From contig CAUHNW010000001.1 in assembly GCA_959607825.1 (NCBI GenBank), forward strand, positions 62,001 through 126,000: a stretch of 64,000 nucleotides of DNA, written 5' to 3'. This stretch comes from HGM13006 sp900757695. Lineage in GTDB: Bacteria > Bacillota > Clostridia > Oscillospirales > Oscillospiraceae. The notes beneath the pieces were generated by a model. The model saw nothing but the letters and a program-made list of their open reading frames with translations. It was not told the DNA's origin and ran no database searches. Shown piece by piece: positions 52,106-59,865 of the stretch (its first letter is position 1; each line of letters starts with the position of its first letter). Both the position numbers and the translations under genes were made by a program.

Positions 52106-52648
52106 TCAAGATATCACAATTTGACCATCCAAGATCCGCATGGCAGTCTGCACCATTTTTGCGCCGGTATCCATACTGCGCTTTTGGATAAACCGGTGGG
52201 CCTGCTCCTCCGTCATACAGTTCCGGCTCATGAGCAATTCCTTGGCACGGGTGATCAGCAGCTTGTCCTCCGCCGAGCGCTTGGGCACCGGTGCGGACTC
52301 CACGCCCCCCTGATCCAGCAGCATCCGTATGGAATCCACCAGCTCCGAACGCTGTACCGGCGCAGAGAGCTTACAGATCTCCGGGTGCGCACAGCTCTCC
52401 AGCTCCATCTGCGTTGCCAGCAGCAGCATGGAAAAACCCGGCGGCAGGCTCTCATAGAGCTCATCCGCCATCATGTCAAGGAGCCGATAGCCGCAGAGCA
52501 CCACACCGCCGCTCATACGGCTGGTCCATCTGAGCACCTCCGCTCCGCTGCAGCAGGCCGCTGAAACGCGAATTCCGGTGGATTCAAAGATATCTGTCAT
52601 GCGCTGCCGGGTCTTTTCACCGGCAAAAGCCACCAGTATATGATTCAT
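52106..52648 (-). CDS. ANTAR-domain RNA-binding antiterminator (response-regulator type)
   Basis: In this 180-residue protein, residues 1-110 look like a degenerate receiver domain (ILVAFAGEKTRQRMTDIFES start; no clear phospho-Asp). Residues about 125-178 form the ANTAR helical domain: LLITRAKELLMSRNCMTEEQAHRFIQKRSMDTGAKMVQTAMRIL. ANTAR proteins bind hairpin RNA and stop transcription termination, often in nitrogen genes. It lies 43 bases downstream of glnA on the same strand, and the glnA leader contains a terminator-like hairpin. The ATG at 52648 is chosen; a GTG two codons earlier is possible. Confidence 0.88.
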   Translation of the reverse strand: MNHILVAFAGEKTRQRMTDIFESTGIRVSAACCSGAEVLRWTSRMSGGVVLCGYRLLDMMADELYESLPPGFSMLLLATQMELESCAHPEICKLSAPVQRSELVDSIRMLLDQGGVESAPVPKRSAEDKLLITRAKELLMSRNCMTEEQAHRFIQKRSMDTGAKMVQTAMRILDGQIVIS

Positions 52649-52691
52649 CTCCACCGCACTCCTTTCCGAATTCTCCGGGCAGAAGCCCGAA

Positions 52692-54023
52692 TCAGTATCG
52701 GATCAGGTAGCGGTCTACCTCCCACTGACTGATGCTGGTACGGTAGTCCTCCCACTCCTGCTTTTTTCCGGTGAGATAGGCGGTGCTTGCATGCTCGCCC
52801 AGGGTATCCATGATCAGACCGTCTGCCTCCATGGCATCAATGGCTTCCTTCAAATTGGCGGGCAGAGAACGGATCCCATTCATTTCCCGCTCTCCGGGGG
52901 TCATAGCGAAGATGTTGGCCTTGATCTCCTCCGGGGGAGTCAGCCCTCGCTTTACGCCGTCAAGACCGGCCGCAAGGCATACCGCCAGCGCCAGATAGGG
53001 GTTGCAGGCAGGATCCGGGCACCGGAGCTCCACCCGTGTGGCATTGCCTCTGGCAGAGGGAATGCGGATCAGGGCCGAACGGTTGCTGGCCGACCACGCC
53101 ACATAGCAGGGCGCCTCATAGCCGGGCACCAGCCGCTTATAGCTGTTGACCAGCGGGTTGAGCACTGCCGCCATACCGGGCACATGGAGCATCAGTCCTG
53201 CAATAAAGCTGTAGGCTGTCTTGCTGAGGCCACGGGGATCCGCCGGGTCATAAAAGGCGTTTTTGCCATCCTTAAACAGGCTCATGTTGATGTGCATACC
53301 GCTGCCATTGATGCCAAAAATAGGCTTGGGCATAAACGTGGCATGGAGGCCGTTACGGGAAGCATAGGTCTTTACCGTGAGCTTCAGGGTCTCAATACGG
53401 TCTGCTGCTGTCATGGCCTCGGCATACTTAAAATCCACCTCATGCTGGCCCTGCGCCACCTCATGATGACTGGCCTCGATCTCAAAGCCCATGGCCTCCA
53501 GTGCAAGGCAGACATCACGGCGAACCGTCTCGCCATGATCCACGGGGCTCAAATCAAAATAACCGGCCTCATCCTGCGGCACCGTGGTAGGCCGCCCCTT
53601 CTCATCGGTCTCAAATAGGAAGAACTCGCACTCCGGCCCCACGTTAAAGGCGTATCCCTCCGCAGCAGCAGCGTCAATGGCCTTTTGCAGCACATTCCGG
53701 GGATCTCCCACAAAGGGCGTGCCATCGGGATTGTAGACCGAGCACATAAGACGTGCCACCTTGCCGTTCATAGGACGCCACGGCATAATGGCAAAGGAAT
53801 CCAGATCCGGGCGAAGATACTGATCAGACTCGTCAATGCGGACAAAGCCCTCAATGGAGCTGCCATCGATCATGATTTGATTGCTCACAACCTTTTCGAT
53901 CTGGGATGCCGTGACCGCTACATTTTTCAGCATTCCGAAAATATCAGAAAATTGCAGGCGGATGAACTTAACATCCTCTTCCTCCACCAAACGGATGATG
54001 TCCTCTTTGGTATATTTCGCCAC
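52692..54023 (-). CDS. glnA: Glutamine synthetase, type I
   Basis: This 443-residue GSI of the short (alpha) type makes glutamine from glutamate, ammonia and ATP. Visible motifs are MIDGSSIEGFVRIDESDQYL near 50-70, EFFLFETDE (metal Glu), INGSGMHINMSLF near 230, VPGYEAPCYVAWSASNRSALIRIP near 300-325 and ELRCPDPACNPYLA near 335. The adenylylation loop of GSI-beta was not seen; GSI-alpha enzymes are instead feedback-controlled. The start is GTG behind AAGGAGGAATTTATT. A strong promoter, an upstream inverted repeat and a leader hairpin suggest multiple controls. The ANTAR gene follows. Confidence 0.95.
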   Translation of the reverse strand: MAKYTKEDIIRLVEEEDVKFIRLQFSDIFGMLKNVAVTASQIEKVVSNQIMIDGSSIEGFVRIDESDQYLRPDLDSFAIMPWRPMNGKVARLMCSVYNPDGTPFVGDPRNVLQKAIDAAAAEGYAFNVGPECEFFLFETDEKGRPTTVPQDEAGYFDLSPVDHGETVRRDVCLALEAMGFEIEASHHEVAQGQHEVDFKYAEAMTAADRIETLKLTVKTYASRNGLHATFMPKPIFGINGSGMHINMSLFKDGKNAFYDPADPRGLSKTAYSFIAGLMLHVPGMAAVLNPLVNSYKRLVPGYEAPCYVAWSASNRSALIRIPSARGNATRVELRCPDPACNPYLALAVCLAAGLDGVKRGLTPPEEIKANIFAMTPGEREMNGIRSLPANLKEAIDAMEADGLIMDTLGEHASTAYLTGKKQEWEDYRTSISQWEVDRYLIRY

Positions 54024-54061
54024 AATAAATTCCTCCTTATGTATATTGTGGGGCACACCCC

Positions 54062-54099
54062 ATAAAAGAAAAGGCGCTCCGCAGGAATGCGAAGCGCCT
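54062..54099 (-). terminator. Leader terminator-like hairpin of glnA (candidate ANTAR target)
   Basis: In the glnA 5' leader AGGCGCUUCGC pairs with GCGGAGCGCCU over 11 bp (one G-U) around the six-base loop AUUCCU, and UUUCUUUU follows. It begins about 6 bases after the likely transcription start and ends about 40 bases before the GTG. A six-base loop starting with A is one feature of ANTAR-binding RNAs, but the usual G at loop position 4 and a first hairpin are missing. Confidence 0.7.
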
Positions 54100-54111
54100 G
54101 CCGATGTGGGT

Positions 54112-54141
54112 ATTATAGCAATCACACATTGGCTTTGTCAA
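54112..54141 (-). promoter_or_regulatory. Promoter of glnA
   Basis: On the minus strand a perfect TTGACA (54141-54136), 18 bases and a perfect TATAAT (54117-54112). Confidence 0.8.
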
Positions 54142-54150
54142 TACATTTTT

Positions 54151-54176
54151 GATGCATGAAACATTTTTCTTGCATC
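54151..54176. repeat. Inverted repeat upstream of the glnA promoter
   Basis: GATGCATGAAA-N4-TTTCTTGCATC has 11-base arms with a single mismatch. Its centre is about 58 bases upstream of the likely glnA start, just before the -35, a position typical for a regulator site. It does not fit the GlnR/TnrA consensus TGTNA-N7-TNACA. The rest of the gap 54177-54248 is AT-rich without a clear feature. Confidence 0.5.
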
Positions 54177-54248
54177 ATTTTGCGTTTTTTTATATTTTTA
54201 TCTTGTTTTATCGTTATTTATGCAAGTTCAGAAGTTTTTATGTCACCA

Positions 54249-55649
54249 TCACACATCTTCCGGGATCTCCACCGGGTACTCACCGGTAAAGCAGCCTTGG
54301 CAAAAATCGCCCTTGATATGCGGCACCAGCTCCCGAAGGCTCTCCACCCGAAGATAGTCCAGCGAATCCGCACCGATATGCTTGCAGATCTCCTCCAGAT
54401 TCATCTTGCAAGCGATCAGATGATCTTTATCCGGTACATCGGTACCAAAATAGCAGGGAGAAATAAAGGGCGGGGAAGAAATCTTTACATGAACCTCTTT
54501 TGCGCCTGCATCCCGCAGCAAATTGGTGATCAGGTTGGAGGTGGTGCCACGGACAATAGAATCATCGATCATAACGACCCGCTTGCCCTCAATCTGGCTG
54601 CGCATGGGGCTGAGCTTCAGCTTCACCGCCGTCTCCCGGGAGGACTGCTCCGGCTTAATGAAGGTACGGCCAATATAGCGGTTTTTCAGGAAGCCCTCCG
54701 CCACCGGAATACCGCTCTCCTGCGCATAGCCCAGTGCCGCATCCAAGCCGGAATCCGGAACACCGATGACCACATCCGCATCCACCGGGCTCTGCCGAGC
54801 CAGAATCCGTCCGGCCTCCAGCCGGGCCTCATGAACCCCCTGTCCGCCGATCACGCTGTCAGGCCGTGCAAAATAGATATACTCAAAAATGCAGATATGC
54901 CCGTTGCCCCGACAGTTGTCCTTGTAAGAGGTAAGCTCTCCCTTGGAGATCTTCACCACCTCGCCGGGCTCCACGTCTCTGACAAACTTGGCACCCACGC
55001 CATCCAGTGCACAGGTCTCCGAAGCGATCACCCATGCGTCCCCACGCTTCCCGATGCAGAGGGGACGGAATCCCCATGGGTCTCTGGCCGCAATGAGTTT
55101 TTCACCGCTCATGACGATGAGGCTGAACGCCCCTACCAGCTGCCGGGTGGCCTTCAGCACCGCCTCCTCAATGGACTTACATTCCAGACGCTGCCGGGCA
55201 ATGGCATAGGCAATGACCTCGGTATCCGCAGTGGTCTGGAAGATAGAGCCCTTGAGTTCAAATTCCCGCTTCAGGGCATTGGCATTGACCAGATTGCCGT
55301 TGTGCACCAGCGCCAAATTATTTTTAATATAGCTGATGGTCAGAGGCTGGGCGTTCTCCCGTTTAGAGCCGCCTGCCGTGGAATAGCGCACATGCCCCAC
55401 GGCCATGGTACCGTTCAGCTCATCCAGCTTTTCCTCGGAAAACACCTCGCCAACCATGCCCATATCCTTGTAGCAGGTGATATCCCGGTTATTGTTGGCC
55501 GCAATTCCGCAGGATTCCTGTCCCCGATGCTGGAGGGCATAGAGTCCGTAATAGGTATCTCTTGCACAGTCTCCCGCCGGATTCCAGATACCAAATACGC
55601 CGCACTCCTCGTGGACGCCCCACATTTCCTCAAAATCAAAACAGCCCAT
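54249..55649 (-). CDS. purF: Amidophosphoribosyltransferase
   Basis: This 466-residue enzyme makes phosphoribosylamine from PRPP and glutamine, the first step of purine synthesis. The catalytic N-terminal nucleophile is Cys16 in HEECGVFGIW, so a 15-residue propeptide must be removed, as in the iron-sulfur PurF of Bacillus. Candidate cluster cysteines are in GHICIFEYIYFARPDS, SPPFISPCYFG and the terminal FCQGCFTGEY. The PRPP-binding motif VVMIDDSIVRGTT is near 350. The start at 55649 has GGAGA 7 bases upstream. No other pur genes are nearby. Confidence 0.95.
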   Translation of the reverse strand: MGCFDFEEMWGVHEECGVFGIWNPAGDCARDTYYGLYALQHRGQESCGIAANNNRDITCYKDMGMVGEVFSEEKLDELNGTMAVGHVRYSTAGGSKRENAQPLTISYIKNNLALVHNGNLVNANALKREFELKGSIFQTTADTEVIAYAIARQRLECKSIEEAVLKATRQLVGAFSLIVMSGEKLIAARDPWGFRPLCIGKRGDAWVIASETCALDGVGAKFVRDVEPGEVVKISKGELTSYKDNCRGNGHICIFEYIYFARPDSVIGGQGVHEARLEAGRILARQSPVDADVVIGVPDSGLDAALGYAQESGIPVAEGFLKNRYIGRTFIKPEQSSRETAVKLKLSPMRSQIEGKRVVMIDDSIVRGTTSNLITNLLRDAGAKEVHVKISSPPFISPCYFGTDVPDKDHLIACKMNLEEICKHIGADSLDYLRVESLRELVPHIKGDFCQGCFTGEYPVEIPEDV

Positions 55650-55729
55650 GCGCAGTCTCCTTTTCACACAGTCCGAAAACGTTTTGGCTTTCGCCTCCGT
55701 TTTTCCTTTCACAAACAAACACATCTTGT

Positions 55730-55758
55730 ATTGTATCACACATTTGACTGCCGGACAA
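55730..55758 (-). promoter_or_regulatory. Promoter of purF
   Basis: On the minus strand TTGTCC (55758-55753), 17 bases and TACAAT (55735-55730), with TGA before it giving an extended -10. The leader is about 75 bases; no purine riboswitch pattern was recognised in it. Confidence 0.6.
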
Positions 55759-55815
55759 GGCAGCGCCCTGCCGAAATTCGCAGGAAAATAGCCCATCCGA
55801 CTTGTATGGTTCCGC

Positions 55816-57060
55816 TCAATGGGTCCCCTTGTTAATATATTCCGGCCGCAGCTTGGAGTATACGATCTTCTGGGCATGATAGAGGCCGCTATACCCCGAG
55901 AGCATATAGGACAGGGCACAGCACAGGGCATACATGGGAAGCCCCTCTCCCCCGAACAGCTCATAGCTCAAAAGAATAGAGGTCAAGGGGCAGTTTGTAA
56001 CCCCGCAGAACACCGCCGTCATGCCCAATGAGGCGGCAAAGGAACCGCCCAGCCCCAAGAGCTGCCCATAAAATGCACCGAAGGCCGCACCGCAGAAAAA
56101 TGCCGGTACGATCTCACCGCCCTTAAAGCCCGCCGCCAGTGTCAATGCTGTAAAGATGATTTTTAGGAGGAACGCCTCGGGTCTCGCCTGCCCCTCCATG
56201 GCCCGGTTGATGACTGCAACGCCAGCTCCGTTATAGTCCGTCCCCAGCAGCAGGGACAGCAGCACCACGATCACACCCCCAAGGATCACCTTGAGATAGG
56301 GATTCTTCGTGATCTTCTCATAGCCCTTGGGCGCCAGATGCATGATGCCGCAGAACAGCACCGCCACCAGAGCACAGAGGATGCCCAAAGCGCCCACCTG
56401 CAAAAGCGTCAGCGGCGTCATGGCCGGCACCGCCTCCACCACAAAGGCCGTGGCTCCGATCCCCATGGACGATGCCACCACCTGCGCAATCAGCGCCGAC
56501 AGTACGCAGGGCACAATGGCCGAATAGTACATGACGCCAACACTGACCACCTCCATGGACATGACCGCCGCCGCCAGCGGCGTACCAAACAGCGCCGAAA
56601 AGCCTGCCGCCATACCGCACATGGTGATGATCCGGTCGTCCTTTTCGTTCAAATGCACCACACGGCCCAGAAAATTGGACATGGAGCCGCCCAGCTGCAA
56701 TGCTGCGCCCTCACGGCCTGCACTGCCGCCGCAGAGATGGGTCAGCACGGTACTGAGGAAAATCAGTGGTGCGGTACGGATCCTCAGGTTCCGCCCCTCC
56801 CGGACAGCGCCAATGATATATTCCGTGCCCTTGTCATCGGCCATTCCCGTTACATGATAGGCCCATACGATCACCAAGCCTGCCAGAGGCAGCAGGTACA
56901 GGATCCATCCGTGCTGCTCCCGCAGTCCGGTCACATAGGAAATCGCCATATGGAATACAGCGCCTACTACTCCCACTGTGATCCCCACCACCAGAGAAAA
57001 CAGCAGCCATTTCCCCAACGTCAGGGCATAATCGCTCCAGTGCCGCAGCTTTTCTTTCAC
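55816..57060 (-). CDS. ClC-family chloride channel / antiporter
   Basis: This integral membrane protein of about 414 residues is built from many short helices. The family selectivity motifs are present: GSAGREGAALQLGGSMSN carries the GxEG loop with the gating Glu, and GMAAGFSALFGTPLAAAVMSMEV and FKGGEIVPAFFCGAAFG cover the other anion-site loops. It moves chloride (or fluoride) across the membrane, as a channel or in exchange for protons. The start is uncertain: GTG codons at 57060 and 57069 follow GAAGGA. The longer frame to 57108 is excluded because it would include the -10 box. Confidence 0.9.
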   Translation of the reverse strand: MKEKLRHWSDYALTLGKWLLFSLVVGITVGVVGAVFHMAISYVTGLREQHGWILYLLPLAGLVIVWAYHVTGMADDKGTEYIIGAVREGRNLRIRTAPLIFLSTVLTHLCGGSAGREGAALQLGGSMSNFLGRVVHLNEKDDRIITMCGMAAGFSALFGTPLAAAVMSMEVVSVGVMYYSAIVPCVLSALIAQVVASSMGIGATAFVVEAVPAMTPLTLLQVGALGILCALVAVLFCGIMHLAPKGYEKITKNPYLKVILGGVIVVLLSLLLGTDYNGAGVAVINRAMEGQARPEAFLLKIIFTALTLAAGFKGGEIVPAFFCGAAFGAFYGQLLGLGGSFAASLGMTAVFCGVTNCPLTSILLSYELFGGEGLPMYALCCALSYMLSGYSGLYHAQKIVYSKLRPEYINKGTH

Positions 57061-57096
57061 ATCTTCCACGTTCCTTCTCTTTGTTTTCGTTCTTTC

Positions 57097-57125
57097 AGTA
57101 TAGCACACTCCGGCTCCGGATGCAA
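57097..57125 (-). promoter_or_regulatory. Promoter of the ClC gene
   Basis: On the minus strand TTGCAT (57125-57120), 17 bases and TATACT (57102-57097), about 37 bases before the GTG start. Confidence 0.65.
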
Positions 57126-57129
57126 AAAT

Positions 57130-57156
57130 TTCCCGAACCCATTGGGGGTTCGGGAA
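57130..57156 (-). terminator. Terminator of the trpBA operon
   Basis: TTCCCGAACCC and GGGTTCGGGAA form a perfect 11-bp stem with a 5-base loop, followed on the minus strand by ATTTTTGC, 20 bases past the trpA stop. Confidence 0.85.
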
Positions 57157-57176
57157 TCACATCGCAGTAAAAAGCC

Positions 57177-57953
57177 TCAGCAGTCTCGAATGGCATCCTT
57201 CATACGCTTTACATAGTCATAGACCACCGGTACGCTGTCCCGGCTATGCTCTGCGATCAGCTTTACAATGGCGCTGCCCACGATCACGCCGTCGGCCTTT
57301 TGCGCCATGGCTTTGGCCTGCTCCGGGGTAGAAATTCCAAAGCCGATGGCACAGGGCACATTTCCCGCCGACTTTGCCAGCCCGATGATCTCAGAAATAT
57401 TGGAACTGAAGCTGCTGCGGACGCCGGTAACGCCCAGGGAGGACACGCAGTACAGGAATCCCTCCGCCTTTTCCGCAATGGCCTTGGCCCGATCCTGAGA
57501 GGTAGGTGCCACCATGGAGATCTGCGTAATACCATACCGGCTCAGAACCTCCTGAAATTCCTGATGCTCTTCAAAGGGCACATCCGGCAGGATCACGCCG
57601 TCTACTCCGGCCTCTTTGCATCTTGCCATATACTTCTCTGCCCCATAGCCATAGACAGAGTTGGCATAGCCCATGAACAGAAACGGAATTTGAATGTCCC
57701 TCCGCAGACGGCTCACCATATCAAAGAGCTGATCTACCGTCACGCCGCCCTGTAAGGCCCGCTGACTGGCTTCCTGAATCACCGTCCCCTCGGCAATGGG
57801 ATCCGAAAACGGGACACCGATCTCAATGATATCCGCACCTGCCTCTGCCATGGCTCGGATGAGCTTTTCCGTGGTCTCGATATCCGGGTCACCGCCGGTG
57901 AGGAATGGAATAAATGCCTTTCCATGCTGAAATGCTGCCGTAATCTTATTCAT
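57177..57953 (-). CDS. trpA: Tryptophan synthase alpha subunit
   Basis: This 258-residue TIM-barrel enzyme cleaves indole-3-glycerol phosphate to indole, which tunnels to TrpB. FIPFLTGGDP near the start, IIEIGVPFSDPIAEG near 40-54 (catalytic Glu) and DGVILPDVPFEE near 120 (catalytic Asp region) are intact. GVRSSFSS and GFGISTPEQA form the phosphate site. It overlaps trpB by 8 bases. It is the last gene of the T-box-controlled trpBA transcript. Confidence 0.97.
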   Translation of the reverse strand: MNKITAAFQHGKAFIPFLTGGDPDIETTEKLIRAMAEAGADIIEIGVPFSDPIAEGTVIQEASQRALQGGVTVDQLFDMVSRLRRDIQIPFLFMGYANSVYGYGAEKYMARCKEAGVDGVILPDVPFEEHQEFQEVLSRYGITQISMVAPTSQDRAKAIAEKAEGFLYCVSSLGVTGVRSSFSSNISEIIGLAKSAGNVPCAIGFGISTPEQAKAMAQKADGVIVGSAIVKLIAEHSRDSVPVVYDYVKRMKDAIRDC

Positions 57954-59130
57954 AGATTTCTACCCCCTTGTATCTTGCAATGGCCGCCACATCCTTGTCG
58001 CCGCGTCCGGAGATCGTCACCACAAGGATCTGATCCTTCCCCATGGTCGGTGCCAGCTTTTTTGCATAGGCCACCGCATGGGCGCTTTCAATGGCGGGAA
58101 TGATCCCCTCTGTTTTGGCCAGATATTCGAAGGCCTCTACCGCCTCGTCATCGGTTACGGGCACATATTCCGCCCGGCCGCTCTCATAGAGATCCGCATG
58201 CTCCGGACCAATGCCGGGATAGTCCAGACCCGCGGAGATGGAGTACACCGGTGCGATCTGTCCGTACTTATCCTGACAAAACAGGGATTTCATCCCGTGG
58301 AAGATCCCCACCCGGCCCGTTGCCACCGTAGCCGCAGTCTCAAACGTATCCACGCCCCGTCCTGCCGCTTCGCAGCCAACGAGCCGCACGGAGGGCTCCC
58401 GGATAAAATCGTAGAAGGTGCCGATAGCGTTGCTTCCGCCCCCTACACAAGCCACCACCGCATCAGGCAGGCGTCCCTCCTTCTCCATGCACTGCTGACG
58501 AATCTCCTCCCCGATGATCTTCTGGAAATCCCGCACAATGACCGGGAACGGATGGGGCCCCATGCAGGAGCCGATGACGTAGTGGGTGTCGGCAATTCTC
58601 GTAACCCACTCCCGCATGGTCTCATTGACCGCATCCTTGAGAGTGCGGGTACCGCTCATGACCGGATGCACCTTAGCCCCCAGCAGCTCCATGCGGAATA
58701 CGTTCAGCGCCTGACGCTTGGTGTCCTCTTCGCCCATAAACACCTCGCACTCCATGTCGAGAAGCGCCGCCGCAGTGGCCGTGGCAACACCATGCTGCCC
58801 CGCTCCGGTCTCTGCGATGACCCGGGTCTTCCCCATTTTCTTTGCCAGCAGCACCTGTCCCAGTGCATTGTTGATCTTGTGTGCACCGGTGTGGTTGAGA
58901 TCCTCCCGTTTGAGATAGATCTTTGCGCCGCCCAGATCCTTTGTCATTTTCTCCGCATAGTAGAGCCCGGAAGGCCGTCCCGCATACTCTCGCAGCAGGT
59001 AGTCAAGCTCCTGACGAAACGCCGTGTCATTCTTGAAATGCTCATAGGCTTTTTCCAGTTCCTCCAGCGCCGCCATCATGGTCTCCGGGGCGTACTGCCC
59101 GCCGTACTGTCCAAATCGTCCTTTGCTCAT
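57946..59130 (-). CDS. trpB: Tryptophan synthase beta subunit
   Basis: This 394-residue PLP enzyme joins indole and serine to give tryptophan. It starts GRFGQYGGQYAPETMMAALEELE and has the PLP lysine in REDLNHTGAHKINNALGQ near residue 80-97. It also has the AETGAGQHGVATATAA segment and the PLP phosphate loop CVGGGSNAIG near 228. Length is typical of the TrpB1 class. The start at 59130 has AAGGAGG, placed directly after the T-box terminator, so translation and termination control are adjacent. Confidence 0.97.
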   Translation of the reverse strand: MSKGRFGQYGGQYAPETMMAALEELEKAYEHFKNDTAFRQELDYLLREYAGRPSGLYYAEKMTKDLGGAKIYLKREDLNHTGAHKINNALGQVLLAKKMGKTRVIAETGAGQHGVATATAAALLDMECEVFMGEEDTKRQALNVFRMELLGAKVHPVMSGTRTLKDAVNETMREWVTRIADTHYVIGSCMGPHPFPVIVRDFQKIIGEEIRQQCMEKEGRLPDAVVACVGGGSNAIGTFYDFIREPSVRLVGCEAAGRGVDTFETAATVATGRVGIFHGMKSLFCQDKYGQIAPVYSISAGLDYPGIGPEHADLYESGRAEYVPVTDDEAVEAFEYLAKTEGIIPAIESAHAVAYAKKLAPTMGKDQILVVTISGRGDKDVAAIARYKGVEIYE

Positions 59131-59149
59131 TGTGATTTCCTCCTTATGG

Positions 59150-59429
59150 GTAACAAAAAAGACCTTTGTCCTAAATTCTAGGACAAAAGTCTTACACTTC
59201 TGCGGTACCACCTAAATTGGCGCATTGCGCCCACCTCACACGTACAATCATACGCTGGCTATGATAACGGTCAGCCGCACCGTTGGGCATTACTGAGCCA
59301 AAGGCCGTTCTTCCCACCCTCCTGAATCCATTCACTCCGGGGCCTGCCGCCGCGCTTCCACCGTCCGCAGCTCTCTATCCGCTCACCCATGGGGTTACTC
59401 TTTTCAGTCGTCAGTTTTGCTGTGAAATT
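59150..59429 (-). promoter_or_regulatory. T-box leader (tRNA-Trp-sensing) of trpBA
   Basis: The minus-strand leader has a stem I with the AGTA segment, an AGAGAG bulge and GGTGGAAG apical loop. A specifier loop reads GAA-UGG-A (UGG at 59330-59328, Trp). The T-box is AGGTGGTACCGCA (59213-59201). The terminator AAGACTTTTGTCCTA/TAGGACAAAGGTCTT (15 bp, one G-U) is followed by TTTTGTT at 59151-59158. Uncharged tRNA-Trp should favour the antiterminator and switch trpBA on. Confidence 0.92.
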
Positions 59430-59435
59430 GCCCCG

Positions 59436-59464
59436 ATTATACCGCCGCATTTTTCATTTGTCAA
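59436..59464 (-). promoter_or_regulatory. Promoter of trpBA
   Basis: On the minus strand TTGACA (59464-59459), 17 bases and TATAAT (59441-59436): consensus at both boxes. Confidence 0.85.
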
Positions 59465-59523
59465 GTACTTTTTCACATTTCTGTGTTACCCCATTAAATT
59501 GAAAAACTTTTTATAAAACCCTC

Positions 59524-59552
59524 TTGACAGTAGGATTCCATTGGTGTATAAT
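59524..59552 (+). promoter_or_regulatory. Promoter of trpEGDCF
   Basis: TTGACA (59524-59529), 17 bases and TATAAT (59547-59552): consensus at both boxes, diverging from the trpBA promoter 60 bases away. Confidence 0.85.
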
Positions 59553-59558
59553 CGCCCC

Positions 59559-59842
59559 AACATAAAAACCGTTGAAGCGGAAGTAAAGGCAGCTTTGCCC
59601 CCACAGAGAGTCCGGGATGGTGGGATCCGGGCGGAAGGCGCACTGTCATAATGGGCCGCTGAGGGCGTTCGGAACAGATTTCTCAGAAATCTCAGTATGA
59701 TCGACGTGTGGGCATACGTCAGTTGCCGGAGATATGTTGGTATCTCGCTAAGGGCACGGAGTATTGTATCCGTGAATCAAGGTGGCACCGCGGGGATTCC
59801 CGTCCTTGACATTTTACTATGTCGAGGACGGGATTTTTGTTT
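59559..59842 (+). promoter_or_regulatory. T-box leader (tRNA-Trp-sensing) of trpEGDCF
   Basis: The leader has a stem I with GGAAGTAAAGG, an ACAGAGAG bulge and GGATGGTGGGATCC apical region. A UGG specifier lies at 59652-59654 (CATAA-UGG-G). The T-box is AAGGTGGCACCGCG (59779-59792). The terminator TCCCGTCCTTGAC/GTCGAGGACGGGA is followed by TTTTTGTTTT. It is unrelated in detailed sequence to the trpBA leader, though built alike. Confidence 0.92.
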
Positions 59843-59865
59843 TGTCCTCAAAGGAGGCATATGTC

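Noticed and set aside
54062..54141. A canonical two-hairpin ANTAR RNA motif before glnA
   Set aside because: Only one hairpin fits between the mapped-by-eye promoter and the gene, and its loop lacks the expected G at position 4; kept as a candidate regulated terminator only.
57069..57108. Longer N-terminus for the ClC protein starting at 57108
   Set aside because: This would place the TATACT -10 box and transcription start inside the coding region.
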